From an uncultured Lachnospiraceae bacterium (GTDB lineage Bacteria > Bacillota > Clostridia > Lachnospirales > Lachnospiraceae), in assembly GCA_902782815.1 (NCBI GenBank), contig CACZOS010000394.1, positions 1 to 5,523 on the forward strand: a stretch of 5,523 bases of DNA, in the 5' to 3' direction. Shown in pieces: positions 1-5,164 of this stretch (position 1 is the first letter of the stretch; every line of letters begins with the position of its first letter). A program made the position numbers and the translations under genes. The notes beneath the pieces were generated by a model, which was not told where the DNA came from, ran no database searches, and saw only the letters and a list, made by a program, of their open reading frames with translations.

Positions 1-148
1 TCACATTTTCTAAAATGTCCGGCATTAAAGAAAAATTATTTGGCCAATAGAACGGAAAGGCAATAAAACACAAATGCGACACATTTTCCTACTAAAATAG
101 TATCGGGATAACCATCGACATTAGCTTACCTTCAGGAGAAAAAGATAA
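1..148. other. Non-coding leader upstream of the ECF sigma gene
   Basis: No credible coding region is visible on either strand here. The stretch is AT-rich and presumably carries the promoter and any operator of the sigma/anti-sigma unit. A perfect inverted repeat lies at 3-18, and part of it recurs at 80-98. TAAAAT at 93-98 resembles a -10 hexamer but has no good -35 at 16-18 nt. GGAAAG at 54-59 and CGAC at 77-80 are 17 nt apart and loosely resemble the two halves of ECF-type promoters. I cannot choose between these options from sequence alone. Confidence 0.5.
3..18. repeat. Short perfect inverted repeat (possible operator)
   Basis: ACATTTT (3-9) and AAAATGT (12-18) are perfect reverse complements separated by two bases. 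The left arm with flanking bases, CACATTTTC (2-10), recurs exactly at 80-88. There it is followed by TAAAAT at 93-98, so a looser version of the same dyad is present about 78 bp downstream. Paired dyads like this can be regulator-binding sites, but AT-rich leader DNA also produces them by chance. Confidence 0.35.
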
Positions 149-718
149 ATGAAAAAGCAGGATAAGCGGAGGCATGTTTTTATCCCGGAAGAATTATTCA
201 CACGAATCGCCTCGGGGGATGATTCGGCACTGGAAGATCTGTACTATCTTTCTTACCGACCCATCTATGCCTTTTTAATATCACTCACTTTGAATAAAGA
301 AGATGCGGATGACCTGCTTCAGGATACTTATCTGAGGATCAGGGAGGCCGCCCATCTGTACAGACATCAGGGAAATCCCATGGCCTGGATGATGAAGATC
401 TCCAAGAATCTTTTCCTCATGAAGAAAAGAAAAGAAAAGGGGAAGGAGACCATTCACGAGGACGGGATCCTGGAGATGATGGAATCCACCTTCCATGAGA
501 TTGATGATGTGGAGAACCGTATTTTCCTGGAAGAGTTATTTCTTCATATAACCGATGAGGAAAGGGAAATCATTCTCATGAACGTTCTGTCAGGTCTGAC
601 CTTCCGGGAAATAGCAGGAATAATGAATAAACCTTTAGGAACTGTCCTGTCCAAATATCATCGCGCCGTGAAAAAGCTGCGCAGGGCTTCCGAAAAAATG
701 GAGAAAGGAGATGATTGA
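149..718 (+). CDS. ECF-type RNA polymerase sigma factor (sigma-70 family)
   Basis: This is a 189-residue cytoplasmic protein, normal length for an ECF sigma factor, which directs RNA polymerase to a small regulon and is usually held inactive by a membrane anti-sigma factor. Sigma region 2 covers about residues 27-95 and includes the acidic DADDLLQDTYLRI block (52-64) that contacts the core enzyme and the -10 element, followed by a Trp and a basic stretch (79-99). Region 4 covers about 127-178 and contains the helix-turn-helix GLTFREIAGIMNKPLGTVLS (149-168), with a basic helix after it. Regions 1.1, 1.2 and 3 are absent, as the ECF class requires. The ATG has AGGAG at 134-138, ten bases upstream. 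The stop overlaps or nearly abuts the next gene, so the two are probably co-translated. The family is clear; the ECF subgroup and target promoters are unknown. Confidence 0.93.
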   Translation: MKKQDKRRHVFIPEELFTRIASGDDSALEDLYYLSYRPIYAFLISLTLNKEDADDLLQDTYLRIREAAHLYRHQGNPMAWMMKISKNLFLMKKRKEKGKETIHEDGILEMMESTFHEIDDVENRIFLEELFLHITDEEREIILMNVLSGLTFREIAGIMNKPLGTVLSKYHRAVKKLRRASEKMEKGDD

Positions 719-720
719 CT

Positions 721-1794
721 GTGGAAAGACGCATAGAAAAGCAGCTGCATGATGTTTTTGATCCTCTGGCACCGGATATCATTTCCGGACTGAAAACAAT
801 GGATTATCCGAAGATAGAGTCCGAGAGAGAACTTTTCTCCGAATACCGAAGGCCCTATTCCCATTCCTTTTTAAAGGCAGGTTCCCTTGCCGCCATACTC
901 CTGGTGACATGTATTCTTTCGGCATTCCTATACTTTACCGCTTTTGTCCCTGCGGGGACTGTCACCATAAAGGCTGATCAGGATTACCGGCTTTCCATCA
1001 ACAGAAAAAACAGGATCATCTCCGTGAAAGTGTATGGAAAAGAAAACCAGGGAGGTCAATTGTCAATACCGGATCTGAAAGGGAAAGAGCTGGATAAAGG
1101 TCTTGATCTTATCTTTGACTCTGCACATAAATCAGTTCCGGATAAAAAGGCTCACGTGGAGATTTCCTATAGCTGCAGGGGAAAGGTAGATAAAACGGAG
1201 AAGATCATTATCGACTGTGTTGATAAATACGCCGAAGATATGGAAATTATCATGAACGGGCAGGTCCAGTCAGCAGGAAATACGGAAGAAGCAGAGGGAG
1301 CGGGAAAAGGACAGGATTCATTGACTGCCGATTCCGAAGCTGTCACGGAAGAAGATTCCACAGAAGCTTCCACCGAAGATACAGGGGAAGATCCGGCTGC
1401 AGAATCGTCGCAGTCTACTGAAGCAGCTGCCGCTGCCGCATCCGCATCTCCGGAGACAGTCGTTTCATCAACGGAAGCTGCAGGGAAAAAACCGGAAGAG
1501 ACAATTTCAGGAAATCTTACGGAAACCCCATCTCAGGAAGTATCTGCTGAACTGGAGGAAATCGCATCACCGCATGGTTCAACTGAGCTGACGGAAATCA
1601 ACCCCCCGGATTATCCTGATCAGATTACGAATGAGAATACAGCGGATACTCCGGCTGCACCGGAGATGATCCCGGAGGAACACAGCTCCGAAAAGAAGGC
1701 TGAAAGTGCTAATGAAGAGGAGCCCGGGAGTATGAACCTGACAACAACCCGGATAACGGCTGAGGAAGAAGTTCAGGTTTCTGATATGCCATAA
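721..1794 (+). CDS. Membrane protein with RsgI-like extracytoplasmic domain; presumed anti-sigma factor
   Basis: This probably restrains the ECF sigma factor encoded just upstream. Start: GTG at 721 lies 10 nt after AGGAG (706-710), the same spacing as the sigma gene. TTG at 715, overlapping the sigma stop, is an alternative adding two residues but is only 4 nt from the AGGAG. From the GTG (357 residues), a charged cytoplasmic segment of about 50 residues precedes one transmembrane helix (about 53-76). Residues 80-140 resemble the extracytoplasmic module after the membrane helix of RsgI-type anti-sigma-I factors: a short strand, then INRKNRIISVKVYG, then LKGKELDKGLDLIFDSA. The Asn-Pro at the RsgI cleavage site is not seen; the aligned residues read ADQD. 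Cysteines at 152 and 166 could form a disulphide. The rest is a low-complexity acidic tail with no recognisable domain. There is no HxxxCxxC zinc motif. The anti-sigma role is inferred from position and topology. Confidence 0.75.
   Translation: MERRIEKQLHDVFDPLAPDIISGLKTMDYPKIESERELFSEYRRPYSHSFLKAGSLAAILLVTCILSAFLYFTAFVPAGTVTIKADQDYRLSINRKNRIISVKVYGKENQGGQLSIPDLKGKELDKGLDLIFDSAHKSVPDKKAHVEISYSCRGKVDKTEKIIIDCVDKYAEDMEIIMNGQVQSAGNTEEAEGAGKGQDSLTADSEAVTEEDSTEASTEDTGEDPAAESSQSTEAAAAAASASPETVVSSTEAAGKKPEETISGNLTETPSQEVSAELEEIASPHGSTELTEINPPDYPDQITNENTADTPAAPEMIPEEHSSEKKAESANEEEPGSMNLTTTRITAEEEVQVSDMP
1264..1791 (+). repeat. Region coding for Ser/Thr/Glu/Ala-rich low-complexity tail
   Basis: About the last 175 codons of the RsgI-like membrane protein encode an acidic low-complexity segment. 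STEA or STE-like units recur (for example around 1357-1371, 1414-1425, 1468-1482 and 1579-1590), with one run of six alanines. The repeats are irregular, not a tandem array. Such tails on surface proteins can span the cell wall, be glycosylated or serve as flexible tethers. There is no LPXTG motif, second membrane helix or terminal ligand-binding domain, so the role is open. Confidence 0.7.
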
Positions 1795-1816
1795 AAAAAC
1801 GGATACAGAATGATCA

Positions 1817-1853
1817 GGGGTACCGGAACCAAACTGTCCGGTACCCTTTTTTT
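1817..1853 (+). terminator. Strong intrinsic (rho-independent) terminator
   Basis: GGGTACCGGA (1818-1827) pairs perfectly with TCCGGTACCC (1837-1846) around a 9-nt loop. A G-T pair extends the base, and seven T residues follow (1847-1853). It lies 22 nt after the stop of the presumed anti-sigma gene and cleanly ends the sigma/anti-sigma transcript before the next promoter. Confidence 0.93.
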
Positions 1854-1866
1854 ATCGAAAAATCCA

Positions 1867-1895
1867 TTTTCATATCCCTTGACTGCTGATATAAT
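1867..1895 (+). promoter_or_regulatory. Extended -10 vegetative promoter for the lipid kinase/mecA unit
   Basis: A perfect TATAAT lies at 1890-1895 and is preceded by TG one base upstream (1887-1888), giving an extended -10 element. With a 17-bp spacer the -35 is TTTTCA (1867-1872), a 4/6 match. Weak -35 boxes are commonly tolerated with an extended -10. The better-looking TTGACT at 1879-1884 is only 5 bp from the -10 and cannot serve it. Transcription would begin near 1902, leaving a leader of about 45 nt. Confidence 0.7.
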
Positions 1896-1947
1896 AAAAG
1901 CAAAGAAAACTCTACCTTAAATAGATATATTTGGAGGTATGGATGAT

Positions 1948-2865
1948 ATGCTTTATTTTTTGATCAACCCTTCCACCCGGAGGAAAAAAAGCCTTCGGAC
2001 ATGGAGAAGTATAGAGAAAGATCTGAAGAAAGAGGGGATTGTTTACCAGGCTATTATCAGCAGGAGTAATGAGGATGTGACGGATACCGCCGCACGTCTT
2101 ACCTCGGATGATGAAGAGAAGACCCTGATCATCCTTGGCGGTGACGGAACCCTGAATGCTTTTTTAAACGGAATGATTCAGACCAAAGGCATTCAGATCG
2201 GATATCTTCCCATGGGTTCAGGCAACGATTTTGCCCGGGGTATGGGCATAACCACCAACTATAAGGAAGAGATGGACCTGATTCTCTTTGACAAACAGAT
2301 CCGGAAGATTCACTACGCAACCGTTACCTATCCTTCCGGAAAGACCCGAAGATTCTTTGTCAGTGCCGGCATGGGCTATGACGCCAGAGTCTGTTACCAG
2401 GCTGAACACTCCGCAGCCAAACGGCTGCTGAATCATGTAGGCCTTGGCCGGCTTGTCTATCTGGTTTTCGGTGTTGCCGGACTCGTGAAAGAGAAGACAT
2501 TTCCCGCTACCTTGTGGGTGGACGGGGAACCTGTCCTGGAGGGCAGCCGCTTTATCTTTACCTCCTTCCATATGCTTCCTTATGAGGGGGGAGGATTTAA
2601 ATTCTGTCCCAATGTCCGGCCTGAAGATGATCTGATCCATATCTGTGCGGCGGAAGGGATTTCAAAACATAAGATTCCTTTCATCATACCCCAGGCATTT
2701 GTGGGCACACATGTCCGCCGTAAGGGAGTCCACCAGTTCCGGTGTTCCCGGGCCGAGATCATCTCGGGCATACCCCAGTACATCCACACTGACGGGGAGA
2801 CGGATTTTCGTTATGACAGCATGAAGGTAAGAGTATCCGATGATACCATTACCTTTTTGAATTAA
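1948..2865 (+). CDS. Diacylglycerol/lipid kinase family protein (YegS/DgkB/LCB5 type)
   Basis: This is a soluble or membrane-associated kinase that phosphorylates a lipid such as diacylglycerol, usually feeding phosphatidate back into phospholipid synthesis. The exact substrate cannot be read from sequence. ATG at 1948 is preferred because GGAGG (1933-1937) lies 10 nt upstream; the in-frame ATG at 1939 is only 1 nt from it. From 1948 the protein has 305 residues, typical for the family, and begins with the usual hydrophobic strand and an NP motif (MLYFLINPS). The DAGK catalytic domain shows GGDGT at 64-68 (nucleotide binding) and MGSGNDFAR at 89-97. The C-terminal beta domain shows SAGMGYDA (139-146), EGGGFKFCP (213-221) and TDGE (281-284), the usual conserved positions. 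The glycine-containing NPxSG loop after the first strand is replaced by NPSTRRKKS. It is the first gene of a transcript continuing into the mecA-like gene 14 nt downstream. Confidence 0.92.
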   Translation: MLYFLINPSTRRKKSLRTWRSIEKDLKKEGIVYQAIISRSNEDVTDTAARLTSDDEEKTLIILGGDGTLNAFLNGMIQTKGIQIGYLPMGSGNDFARGMGITTNYKEEMDLILFDKQIRKIHYATVTYPSGKTRRFFVSAGMGYDARVCYQAEHSAAKRLLNHVGLGRLVYLVFGVAGLVKEKTFPATLWVDGEPVLEGSRFIFTSFHMLPYEGGGFKFCPNVRPEDDLIHICAAEGISKHKIPFIIPQAFVGTHVRRKGVHQFRCSRAEIISGIPQYIHTDGETDFRYDSMKVRVSDDTITFLN

Positions 2866-2879
2866 GGGAGTGATGACTG

Positions 2880-3650
2880 ATGGTATATTGGAAATTGGAT
2901 GAGAGGACCATACGTTGTCTGATCAACAAGGAGGAGATCCGGAAGATGGGATTTGATCTCAACGAAATCTCCAGGGATGCCTCCCTCATGTCTGACTTCC
3001 TCACAGAGATCATCAAGGATTCCCTCAATTACCTGGACTGGGATACGGAAAACGGTGTTCAAAAATATATTGCCAGGGCTCTTCCTGCCGATCAGTTCCT
3101 GATCACCATCAGCTGTACCTTTCCGGATGAGGCTGTCGATCAGGATCTGGACCAGATGCTGCGCATATTAAAGACATTGAACCGGACCATACCCCAGGAA
3201 AAGGTGGATAAGATCAGGAGTCTTTCCGGAGAAGAGAAGGAGATGGCATTTGCGGAACTTTCCATGGACCTCTTGGAGGAATGCATCAAAGACCATCAGG
3301 AGGTTAAGGACCGGGTAAGGAAGGAAGAGGGACAAAAGGAGGATACAGATAAGCTTCCTGCCCAGTGCCTCATCTTTCACAGTATGGATGAACTCATGCG
3401 GTTCGGATCTTTGCTGGACCGGCGGTATGATTATTCATCCCTGCTTTACCGGCTTCATGATGACTATATTCTTCTGGTGGATTTCGGTCCCGGGGATGAC
3501 AGGAAGGATATCATCCGTTTTATGATCACTGCGGAGGAATATGGGGCAGAGTGCAGCGCCGCCGATCTGACAGGATATTTTCTTGAAGAACATGGCAGGC
3601 TCCTCATCCCGGAGAATGCGCTGATGGTCCTTAAATCCCTTGCCGGATAG
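2880..3650 (+). CDS. mecA: MecA-family adaptor protein (ClpC/ClpP substrate adaptor)
   Basis: The 256-residue protein has the two-domain plan of MecA, the adaptor that delivers specific proteins to the ClpC-ClpP protease and helps assemble ClpC. It is unrelated to the methicillin-resistance gene of the same name. The N-terminal substrate-binding domain (about 1-80) begins with a short strand, then DERTIRCLINKEEIRKMGFD (7-26), which matches the family pattern of I/R-x-x-I followed by a GFD turn and a helix ending near residue 50. A charged linker covers about 81-160. The C-terminal ClpC-binding domain (about 162-254) has the pattern FHSMDELMRF, SSLLYRLHDDYILLVDF and AEEYG. GGGAG (2866-2870) lies 9 nt before the ATG. 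It is probably co-transcribed with the lipid kinase gene. The family call is by pattern recognition, and divergence from Bacillus MecA leaves substrate and partner specificity uncertain. Confidence 0.82.
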   Translation: MVYWKLDERTIRCLINKEEIRKMGFDLNEISRDASLMSDFLTEIIKDSLNYLDWDTENGVQKYIARALPADQFLITISCTFPDEAVDQDLDQMLRILKTLNRTIPQEKVDKIRSLSGEEKEMAFAELSMDLLEECIKDHQEVKDRVRKEEGQKEDTDKLPAQCLIFHSMDELMRFGSLLDRRYDYSSLLYRLHDDYILLVDFGPGDDRKDIIRFMITAEEYGAECSAADLTGYFLEEHGRLLIPENALMVLKSLAG

Positions 3651-3674
3651 CGGATTAATATGAAATTGTCTGAT

Positions 3675-3698
3675 AAGCGCCAAAGATTTTTGGCGCTT
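3675..3698. other. Perfect 10-bp hairpin without T-tract
   Basis: AAGCGCCAAA (3675-3684) and TTTGGCGCTT (3689-3698) are perfect reverse complements around the 4-nt loop GATT. Only one further T follows before TACCAC, and no T-tract follows on the opposite strand either, so it does not meet the usual form of an intrinsic terminator. It sits 24 nt after the mecA-like stop and 28 nt before the next start. It could be a weak terminator or attenuator, an mRNA-stabilising 3' structure or a processing site. Confidence 0.6.
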
Positions 3699-3726
3699 TA
3701 CCACTATATGTACGGAGGAGAAGAGG

Positions 3727-4398
3727 ATGAAAGAGATAACGGAGATGCTTAATGACCGGGAAAAGGATGCCTATGCCACCAATCTGCGCAGGCTTTCCTA
3801 TGATGACGGGGATTATGTCATGTACAAAAATATGCTGGATTTTTTATGGCCTTTTGTCATCGGGGAGAAGGAAGCGGAGGATAAGGAACCCTTCTGCAGA
3901 GAGTTTACCAGGTGGAATATGGGACTGGTGGAAAAAACCCTTTACCACGAACACGATATTCCCTATGCCCAGATCAGGAGATGCTATCAGACCATCGCAG
4001 ACCTGGCAGCAGGTGATCCCGCGGCCGGAAGGAAGCAGCTGGAGATCATCGGAACAGACAATTTTTCCACAGACGGCCTGGCCCCTAAGCTGCGCATGGA
4101 TAACAGGGGAAGAGTCTTCCGTCCCATGTCAAAACTTTTCATCATCTATAATTTTGCCAAATATTATCTGAAGCATGACATGGCGGTGGAGCTGGAAGAA
4201 CTGAAAATGGCCTATCCCTATGCCTTTACGGTTTTTGATGATGAGGAACATAAATCCCATGATCAGTTCTATAAAGAGCAGATGGAAGACAGCTCCGACA
4301 GGATTTACTATCCCATCAGTGAGAGAGTCTATAAAATCCCCTGGGGACCCAAGACCTTTTATCTTTTTACCGATGAGAAAAGTTTCATCCTTCTCTAA
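3727..4398 (+). CDS. Conserved-looking hypothetical cytoplasmic protein
   Basis: I do not recognise the family. The gene is real: GGAGG (3714-3718) stands 8 nt before the ATG, the frame is open for 223 codons, and base use matches its neighbours. The product has no signal peptide or membrane helix and is rich in charged and aromatic residues. The first half (about 1-95) looks mostly helical, with LDFLWPFVIGEK (37-48) and a Cys-Tyr helix at 79-95. The middle holds RMDNRGRVFRPMSKLFIIYN (123-142), and the C-terminus (192-223) looks beta-rich, with IPWGPKTFYLF near the end. No catalytic triad, Walker motif or zinc cluster is apparent. It sits between the mecA-like gene, from which it is separated by a hairpin, and a two-component system beginning 83 nt downstream. 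It could be carried by read-through from the lipid kinase promoter; no separate promoter was found. Confidence 0.8.
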   Translation: MKEITEMLNDREKDAYATNLRRLSYDDGDYVMYKNMLDFLWPFVIGEKEAEDKEPFCREFTRWNMGLVEKTLYHEHDIPYAQIRRCYQTIADLAAGDPAAGRKQLEIIGTDNFSTDGLAPKLRMDNRGRVFRPMSKLFIIYNFAKYYLKHDMAVELEELKMAYPYAFTVFDDEEHKSHDQFYKEQMEDSSDRIYYPISERVYKIPWGPKTFYLFTDEKSFILL

Positions 4399-4481
4399 GT
4401 TTTTTGTTCACAGGATTTTCACTTTTGGGATGTAGGATGATCAAAACACGATCGCTGAGATATATTTGACAGGAGAAAACT
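4399..4481 (+). other. Intergenic leader of the response regulator gene
   Basis: This 83-nt gap holds the AGGAG ribosome binding site (4471-4475), six nt before the regulator's ATG. A run of six T (4400-4405) follows weak AT-rich dyads at the end of the preceding gene, which at best make a poor terminator. TATATT at 4461-4466 resembles a -10 box but would start transcription on the ribosome binding site. I could not define a promoter with acceptable boxes and spacing. Confidence 0.45.
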
Positions 4482-5159
4482 ATGGACCGCTTAAAAATAC
4501 TTGTGGTGGATGATGAGAGCAGGCTGAGAAAACTGGTTAAAGATTTTCTCAGAAAGCATAACTTTGACGTGGTGGAAGCCGCCGACGGGGAGGAGGCTTT
4601 GGACATCTTTTTCTCGGACAAGTCCATCACACTGGTAATCTGTGACATTATGATGCCCAAGATCAATGGCTATGAAGTAGTAAAGGAGATCCGCAGATAC
4701 TCGGATGTTCCCATCATCATGCTCACCGCAAAAGGAGAGGAGCAGGATGAACTGCAGGGTTATGACCTGGGGATAGATGAGTATATTTCCAAACCCTTCA
4801 GTCCCAAGATCCTGGTAGCCAGGGTGGAGGCAATCCTGAGAAGGAGCAAGGCTCTGAAGGAAGACGAAGTCCTGAGCATAGGAGGAATCAGTATTGATCT
4901 TAATGCCCATCAGGTGAAGGTTGACGGAAAAGAAGTGATCCTAAGCTACAAGGAGTTCGAACTGCTTCATTATTTTTTCATTAATCAGGGTGTTGCCCTT
5001 TCCAGGGAAAAAATCCTCAATCAGGTATGGAATTATGACTATTACGGTGATCCCCGTACCATCGATACCCATGTCAAAAAACTCCGCAGCAAACTGGGAG
5101 ATAAGGGCGATTACATCCGTACCATCTGGGGTATCGGATACAAGTTTGAGGTAGAATAG
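4482..5159 (+). CDS. Two-component response regulator, OmpR/PhoB family
   Basis: A 225-residue DNA-binding regulator, standard length for the OmpR/PhoB family. The receiver domain (about 4-120) carries the acidic pair Asp10-Asp11, the phospho-acceptor Asp55 in VICDIMMP, the switch residue Thr82 in MLTAKGE, and Lys104 in YISKPFSP, so all residues for phosphorylation are present. The C-terminal winged helix (about 128-225) contains the strand SIGGISIDL, the helix YKEFELLHYFF, and the recognition helix RTIDTHVKKLRSKLG followed by the wing IRTIWGIGYKF. The ATG is set by AGGAG six nt upstream. A sensor kinase gene starts five nt after the stop, so this is the regulator half of a normal regulator-kinase pair. 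The signal and targets cannot be read from this window, and assignment to a named system such as PhoP, VanR or WalR is not justified. Confidence 0.96.
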   Translation: MDRLKILVVDDESRLRKLVKDFLRKHNFDVVEAADGEEALDIFFSDKSITLVICDIMMPKINGYEVVKEIRRYSDVPIIMLTAKGEEQDELQGYDLGIDEYISKPFSPKILVARVEAILRRSKALKEDEVLSIGGISIDLNAHQVKVDGKEVILSYKEFELLHYFFINQGVALSREKILNQVWNYDYYGDPRTIDTHVKKLRSKLGDKGDYIRTIWGIGYKFEVE

Positions 5160-5164
5160 ATACT

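Noticed and set aside
40..47. TTGGCCAA palindrome in the leader
   Set aside because: Eight bases only, single copy, and no matching half-site nearby.
35..63. Minus-strand promoter-like pair (TTGCCT, 17 bp, AATAAT) in the leader
   Set aside because: The boxes are plausible, but any gene it served would lie outside the window, and AT-rich DNA yields such matches readily.
1879..1895. TTGACT followed by TATAAT read as a promoter
   Set aside because: The spacer is only 5 bp, far too short; TTTTCA at 17 bp plus the TG extension explains the promoter better.
2218..2640. 140-codon minus-strand open frame opposite the lipid kinase
   Set aside because: Antisense shadow of conserved catalytic sequence, with no family resemblance.
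3752..4171. Second + strand open frame inside the hypothetical gene (and a similar one at 4220-4435)
   Set aside because: They lie in the other frame of a gene with a good ribosome binding site, have odd composition rich in Met, Pro, Trp and Ser, and lack their own ribosome binding site.
4381..4405. Terminator after the hypothetical gene
   Set aside because: There is a T-run, but the preceding dyads are 5-bp, AT-rich and mutually exclusive, so a working terminator is not supported.
4491..4910. 139-codon minus-strand open frame opposite the response regulator
   Set aside because: The plus strand encodes an unmistakable receiver domain; the antisense frame has no recognisable motif or start signal.
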